From: Ferrovibrio xuzhouensis
GTDB lineage: Bacteria; Pseudomonadota; Alphaproteobacteria; Ferrovibrionales; Ferrovibrionaceae
Direction of reading: 5' to 3'
NCBI RefSeq assembly: GCF_042648965.1
Contig: NZ_JBHRYJ010000002.1
Span: 670,539 to 734,538 of the forward strand
DNA: 64,000 nt
Shown: positions 60,662 through 64,000 of the stretch, piece by piece
Layout: each line of letters begins with the position of its first letter
Position numbering within the stretch: position 1 is the first letter of the stretch
Translations under genes and position numbers: made by a program
The notes under the pieces: model-generated
What the model was told of the DNA's origin: nothing
Databases searched by the model: none
Seen by the model: only the letters and a program-made list of their open reading frames with translations

Positions 60662-61469
60662 CCGCGGTTTTCGGCAGAGCATGATCCATCTCGCGCGCCG
60701 GCTGTTCACAGCCGCAATCGCCCAGCAGCCTGGCCGGCACGCCGGCCGCCGTGCAATGCGCCGGCACCGGAATCAGCACCACGCTGCCGGCGCCGATCTT
60801 GGCACCTTCGCCGATCTCGATATTGCCGAGGATATTGGCGCCGGCGCCGATCAGCACGCCACGGCGGATCTTCGGGTGACGGTCGCCGGTTTCCTTGCCG
60901 GTGCCGCCGAGCGTGACATTCTGCAGCATCGAGACATCGTCCTCGACCACCGCCGTCTCGCCGATCACCACGCCGGTACCATGGTCGATCATGATGCCGC
61001 GGCCGAAGCGCGTGGCCGGGTGGATGTCGACGTCGAACACTTCCGAGGACCGGCTCTGCAGCAGGAAGGCCATGGTCTCACGGTTCTGGTTCCACAGCCA
61101 GTGGGCGACGCGATGGGTCTGGATCGACTGGAAGCCCTTGAAGAACAGCAGCGGCTTCAGGAAGCCGCGGCAGGCGGGATCGCGCTCGTTCACCGCCACG
61201 AGGTCGGCGCGCACCGCATTGCCGATGTCGGGGTCGGCATCCATGGCTTCCTCGACCACTTCGCGCAGGCCGAGCGCCGACAAGGTGTCGGTGCCGAGCT
61301 TCTGGGCGAGGATGTAGCTCAGCGCATCCTCCAGCCGTTCGTGGTGCAGGATGGCGGAATGCACCAGGCTGCCGAGTAGCGGCTCGGCTGCAGCCACGGC
61401 GACCGCTTCCTCGCGGATCGTCGACCAGACCGGGTCATGCTTGGCAATCTTGTTGGCGGTGACGGCCAT
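60645..61469 (-). CDS. cysE: Serine O-acetyltransferase
   Basis: A 274-residue acetyltransferase with an N-terminal helical domain and a C-terminal left-handed beta-helix built from hexapeptide repeats. The active-site histidine pair is seen at DIHPATRFGRGIMIDHGTGVV in part (IMIDHGTGVV). It makes O-acetylserine for cysteine synthesis. The start at 61469 follows GGAGGG. It lies 31 bp after tldD on the same strand and overlaps the cytochrome gene start. Confidence 0.94.
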   Translation of the reverse strand: MAVTANKIAKHDPVWSTIREEAVAVAAAEPLLGSLVHSAILHHERLEDALSYILAQKLGTDTLSALGLREVVEEAMDADPDIGNAVRADLVAVNERDPACRGFLKPLLFFKGFQSIQTHRVAHWLWNQNRETMAFLLQSRSSEVFDVDIHPATRFGRGIMIDHGTGVVIGETAVVEDDVSMLQNVTLGGTGKETGDRHPKIRRGVLIGAGANILGNIEIGEGAKIGAGSVVLIPVPAHCTAAGVPARLLGDCGCEQPAREMDHALPKTADDLQG

Positions 61470-61500
61470 CGGGCCCTCCCTCGTCTCGTAGTGGCCTATC

Positions 61501-62940
61501 TTACGCGGCTTTGGCGGTGCCGCCCACCGTCAATCCGTCGATCTGCAGGGTCGGCTGGCCGACGCCGACCGGCACGCCCTGGCCGGACTTGCCGCAGGTG
61601 CCGATGCCGGTATCGAGCTGCAGGTCGTTGCCGACCGCAGTAACCTTCTTCAGCACCTCGGCACCGGCGCCGATCAGGGTCGCGCCCTTGATTGGGGCGC
61701 CAATCCTGCCGTTTTCGATCATGTAGGCCTCGGTGCAGGAGAACACGAATTTGCCCGAGGTGATGTCGACCTGGCCACCGCCGAAATTGACCGCGTAGAC
61801 GCCCTTCTTCACGCCGGCGAGAATCTCGGCGGGATCGCGGTCGCCGGCCAGCATGTAGGTGTTGGTCATGCGCGGCATCGGGCTATGGGCAAAGGATTCG
61901 CGGCGGCCGTTGCCGGTCGGACGCATACCCATCAGGCGGGCGTTCATGCGGTCTTGCATGAAGCCTGTCAGGATGCCGTTCTCGATCAGCACGGTGCGCT
62001 CGGTCGGCGTGCCCTCGTCGTCGACGGTCAGCGAGCCGCGCCGTTGGTCGATGGTGCCGTCATCGACAATGGTGACGCCGGGCGCCGCGACCTGCTGGCC
62101 GAGCAGGCCGGAGAAGACCGAGGTCTTCTTGCGATTGAAATCGCCTTCGAGGCCGTGGCCGATGGCCTCATGCAGCAGGATGCCGGGCCAGCCGGGACCG
62201 AGCACGACGGTCATTTCGCCGGCCGGCGCAGGCACGGAGTCGAGGTTGACCAGCGCCTGGCGCAGGGCGTCGTCGACTTCAGCCTGCCAGTGGGCCGGAT
62301 CGAGAAAGCGGGCATAACCGACGCGGCCGCCGGCGCCGCGGCTGCCGCTTTCCATGCGGTCGCCCTGGCCGGCCACGACCGACACATTCAGACGGACCAG
62401 CGGGCGGACATCCTCGACCAGGGTACCGTCGGCCCGCAGGATGGTGACCGCCTGCCACGAGCCGGCCAGCGAGGCCGAGACCTGGCGCACGCGGCTGTCC
62501 TTCGACCGGGCATAGGCGTCGATGTCCTGCAGCAGCTTGACCTTCTGCTCGAAGGGAATCTCGTTCAGCGGGTTGGTGTCGCCATAGAGATGGCGGTTGG
62601 TGGCTACCGGCGGCGCGCTCATCACGCCGCCATGGCCGGCCCGCACGGCGCGCACCGTGGTGACGGCCCGGGCGATGGCCGCTTCGCTCAGGTCGGAGGC
62701 ATGGGCATAGCCGGTCTGCTCGCCGGAGACGGCACGCAGGCCGAAGCCCTGACTGGTGTCGAAACTGGCCGATTTCAGCCGGCCATCATCGAAGCCGAAG
62801 CTCTCCGATTGGCTGTATTCCAGGAAAAGCTCGCCGTCATCGGCGCCATGCAGGGCATCGCCGACCAGCCTGTCGAGGCGGGCGCGATCCAGTCCGGCCC
62901 GGGTGAAAAACAGGTCCTGGGTAACGGAAGCGGCGGTCAT
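61501..62940 (-). CDS. tldD: Metalloprotease TldD
   Basis: A 479-residue TldD subunit containing the zinc motif HEAIGHGLEGD (HExxxH), with GGGQVDITSGKFVFSC near the C-terminus. It works with PmbA/TldE (gene at 43944-45299) as a heterodimeric peptidase on unfolded peptides. It is followed by cysE. Its promoter must lie in the 148-bp gap to the EAL gene, where no clear site was recognised. Confidence 0.94.
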   Translation of the reverse strand: MTAASVTQDLFFTRAGLDRARLDRLVGDALHGADDGELFLEYSQSESFGFDDGRLKSASFDTSQGFGLRAVSGEQTGYAHASDLSEAAIARAVTTVRAVRAGHGGVMSAPPVATNRHLYGDTNPLNEIPFEQKVKLLQDIDAYARSKDSRVRQVSASLAGSWQAVTILRADGTLVEDVRPLVRLNVSVVAGQGDRMESGSRGAGGRVGYARFLDPAHWQAEVDDALRQALVNLDSVPAPAGEMTVVLGPGWPGILLHEAIGHGLEGDFNRKKTSVFSGLLGQQVAAPGVTIVDDGTIDQRRGSLTVDDEGTPTERTVLIENGILTGFMQDRMNARLMGMRPTGNGRRESFAHSPMPRMTNTYMLAGDRDPAEILAGVKKGVYAVNFGGGQVDITSGKFVFSCTEAYMIENGRIGAPIKGATLIGAGAEVLKKVTAVGNDLQLDTGIGTCGKSGQGVPVGVGQPTLQIDGLTVGGTAKAA

Positions 62941-63055
62941 GGCTCAATCCCTGGCTGTCGGCGGCGAAATCAGGCTTTGGACTATATGGCGCCGGCCCTG
63001 CAGAAAAAACACCCCCGGCCTGCGCCCACGGGATTTTGACCGGGTGTGGCGCTTT

Positions 63056-63087
63056 GCCGCCGGCGGTCGCCCGGTTTTTCCGGCGGC
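63056..63087 (-). other. Hairpin after the EAL gene
   Basis: GCCGCCGG and CCGGCGGC form an 8-bp stem directly after the EAL gene stop on the minus strand, around a 16-base loop. No T-run follows in that direction. The remaining part of the 148-bp gap to tldD shows nothing else clear. Confidence 0.35.
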
Positions 63088-63088
63088 G

Positions 63089-63889
63089 TCAGCGCCGCCG
63101 GCGATCGCTCTGGCGCAGCAGGTCGGCCATCGCCTCGGGCGGCACCGGCTTGCTGATCAGGTAGCCCTGCAGCTCGCTGCAGCCGACGCCGCGCAGGAAG
63201 TCACGCTGGGCGGCGGTCTCGACGCCCTCGGCGACCACTGGCAGATCGAGACCATTGGCCATACCGACCATGGCGCGGACCAGCGCGATGTCGCGCTCGT
63301 TGCCAGGCAGGTCGGCGATGAAGGCGCGGTCCAGCTTGATCTTGCGGATCGGCAGCCGCTGGATGTAGCTGAGCGACGAATAGCCGGTGCCGAAATCATC
63401 CAGTGCGGCATCGATGCCGATCTCGGCGAGGTCGCGGATCGCCTGCACCGTGGCGTCCATGTTCTGGATGGCGGCCTGCTCGGTGATCTCGATGCCGATG
63501 AAGGGGATCAGCGCCGGCTCGGTCTCGCTCATGGCGCGGAAGTAGCCGGGCAGGTCGTCGCGGATGAACTGCTGGCCGGAGACATTGACGAACACCCGGC
63601 GCGGCTCGACGCCTTCGGCCCGCCACTTGCGCAGCTGGTCGGCGACGCGGGCGAAGACCCAGCGGGTGATCGGAATGATGCCGCCGGTTTCTTCGGCCAG
63701 CGGAATGAATTCCACCGGCGAGATGGCGCCGAGTTCCGGGTGGCGCCAGCGCAGCAGCGCCTCCATGGCGCAGATCGCGCCGGTCGCCGTCTCCACCACC
63801 GGCTGGTAGACCAGATGGAATTCCTCGTTCTCGATGGCGGCATCGAGATTCATCGTCAGACGCAGGCGCCGTTCGGCGGCGCGGGTCAT
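63089..63889 (-). CDS. EAL-domain cyclic-di-GMP phosphodiesterase
   Basis: A 266-residue single EAL domain with all catalytic motifs: EALLRW, NVSGQQF, EITE, DDFGTGYSS, KLDRAFI, AEGVET and QGYLISKP. It should hydrolyse c-di-GMP to pGpG. No GGDEF or sensor domain is present in this frame. ATG 63889 (MTRAAERRL) was chosen because an upstream frame ends in an ATGA overlap with it; ATG 63910 adds WVYSPE, which resembles the linker found between GGDEF and EAL domains, and is possible too. A stop lies in frame further upstream. Confidence 0.88.
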   Translation of the reverse strand: MTRAAERRLRLTMNLDAAIENEEFHLVYQPVVETATGAICAMEALLRWRHPELGAISPVEFIPLAEETGGIIPITRWVFARVADQLRKWRAEGVEPRRVFVNVSGQQFIRDDLPGYFRAMSETEPALIPFIGIEITEQAAIQNMDATVQAIRDLAEIGIDAALDDFGTGYSSLSYIQRLPIRKIKLDRAFIADLPGNERDIALVRAMVGMANGLDLPVVAEGVETAAQRDFLRGVGCSELQGYLISKPVPPEAMADLLRQSDRRRR

Positions 63890-63999
63890 CTCCGGGCTGT
63901 AAACCCACATTCTCCAAGTAAGTCGCTGATTTCGCTGTCGTAATCGTGATATTTCGCATATAAATCATGGCGTTGACGGCTGCGAGGGGCGCGTTTCAT
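63886..63999 (-). CDS. Possible small or partial ORF overlapping the EAL start
   Basis: A reading frame open from an ATG at 63999 encodes 37 residues and stops at 63886. Its TGA overlaps the EAL gene ATG at 63889 as ATGA. The residues (YAKYHDYDSEISDLLGECGF) match no family I recognise, and codon third positions are less GC-rich than in neighbours. It may be the tail of a gene that begins beyond the window, or chance in a promoter region. Confidence 0.3.
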   Translation of the reverse strand: MKRAPRSRQRHDLYAKYHDYDSEISDLLGECGFTARR

Positions 64000-64000
64000 G

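Noticed and set aside
1..64000. CRISPR arrays, tRNA/rRNA genes, insertion sequences, prophage or integrase
   Set aside because: No regularly spaced repeats, tRNA-like cloverleaf, transposase or integrase motifs were found by eye; an automated scan would be needed to exclude short tRNAs with certainty.

Overview
The window is about 64 kb of GC-rich (mid-60s percent by eye) bacterial chromosome, almost wholly coding. It suggests a free-living, metabolically versatile alphaproteobacterium, perhaps Rhodospirillales-like. The order ubiA - rsmE - plant/alphaproteobacterial-type gshA, the pmbA-cysQ pair, many TRAP transporters and the oxidative sugar-acid pathways support the class. The genus cannot be named from sequence alone. 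No tRNA, rRNA, CRISPR array, phage or insertion sequence was seen, and no gene-free stretch exceeds 300 bp. The longest gaps are 6293-6560, 24403-24655 and 51374-51593, and each holds regulatory structure.

Left part (1-16.8 kb). An IclR regulator diverges from a fused TRAP permease, a TAXI-type binding protein and a sulfatase / phosphonate-monoester-hydrolase-like enzyme. A MarR regulator then diverges from the three-gene N-acetylglutaminylglutamine amide (NAGGN) osmolyte operon: amidotransferase, synthetase and M42 peptidase. The region between them carries a palindrome on a promoter and a structured leader that ends in a terminator-like hairpin next to the ribosome binding site. A marR-emrA-emrB efflux operon follows.

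Aromatic region (14.7-22.9 kb). A crotonase, a thiolase, a MarR regulator and a 4-hydroxybenzoyl-CoA-type thioesterase sit beside an IclR (PcaR-like) regulator and pcaH-pcaG-(gene remnant)-pcaB-pcaD-pcaC. I infer CoA-dependent side-chain shortening of an aromatic acid feeding the protocatechuate branch of the beta-ketoadipate pathway. pobA, pcaIJ and an acyl-CoA ligase are not in the window.

Sugar-acid region (24.6-32.2 kb) and pentose region (47.0-52.4 kb). A GntR regulator diverges from a TRAP transporter and controls an oxidative hexuronate route: uronate dehydrogenase, galactarolactone isomerase, galactarolactone cycloisomerase and keto-deoxy-glucarate dehydratase. Further right, a LacI regulator with xylose-type ABC genes diverges from an SDR D-xylose dehydrogenase. 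If completed by the usual enzymes, both routes give alpha-ketoglutarate semialdehyde, which the gabD-like dehydrogenase at 37.9 kb could oxidise.

Middle block (32.3-46.9 kb). This holds a Cds1-like PLP enzyme, pirin, PPK2, a chaB / SDH-protease / host-attachment operon divergent from an alcohol dehydrogenase with a perfect FNR/FixK-type box between them, gabD, a D-amino-acid-oxidase-like flavoenzyme next to a molybdopterin enzyme, an NTF2-like protein, cysQ, pmbA and a membrane class III cyclase.

Right part (52.4-64 kb). UbiD decarboxylase, a DMT exporter, a 2OG oxygenase, a cysteine-cluster protein, ubiA, rsmE, gshA (with a Fur-like box at its start), a monohaem cytochrome c, cysE, tldD and an EAL phosphodiesterase that lacks a GGDEF domain, preceded by a possible overlapping ORF at the right edge.
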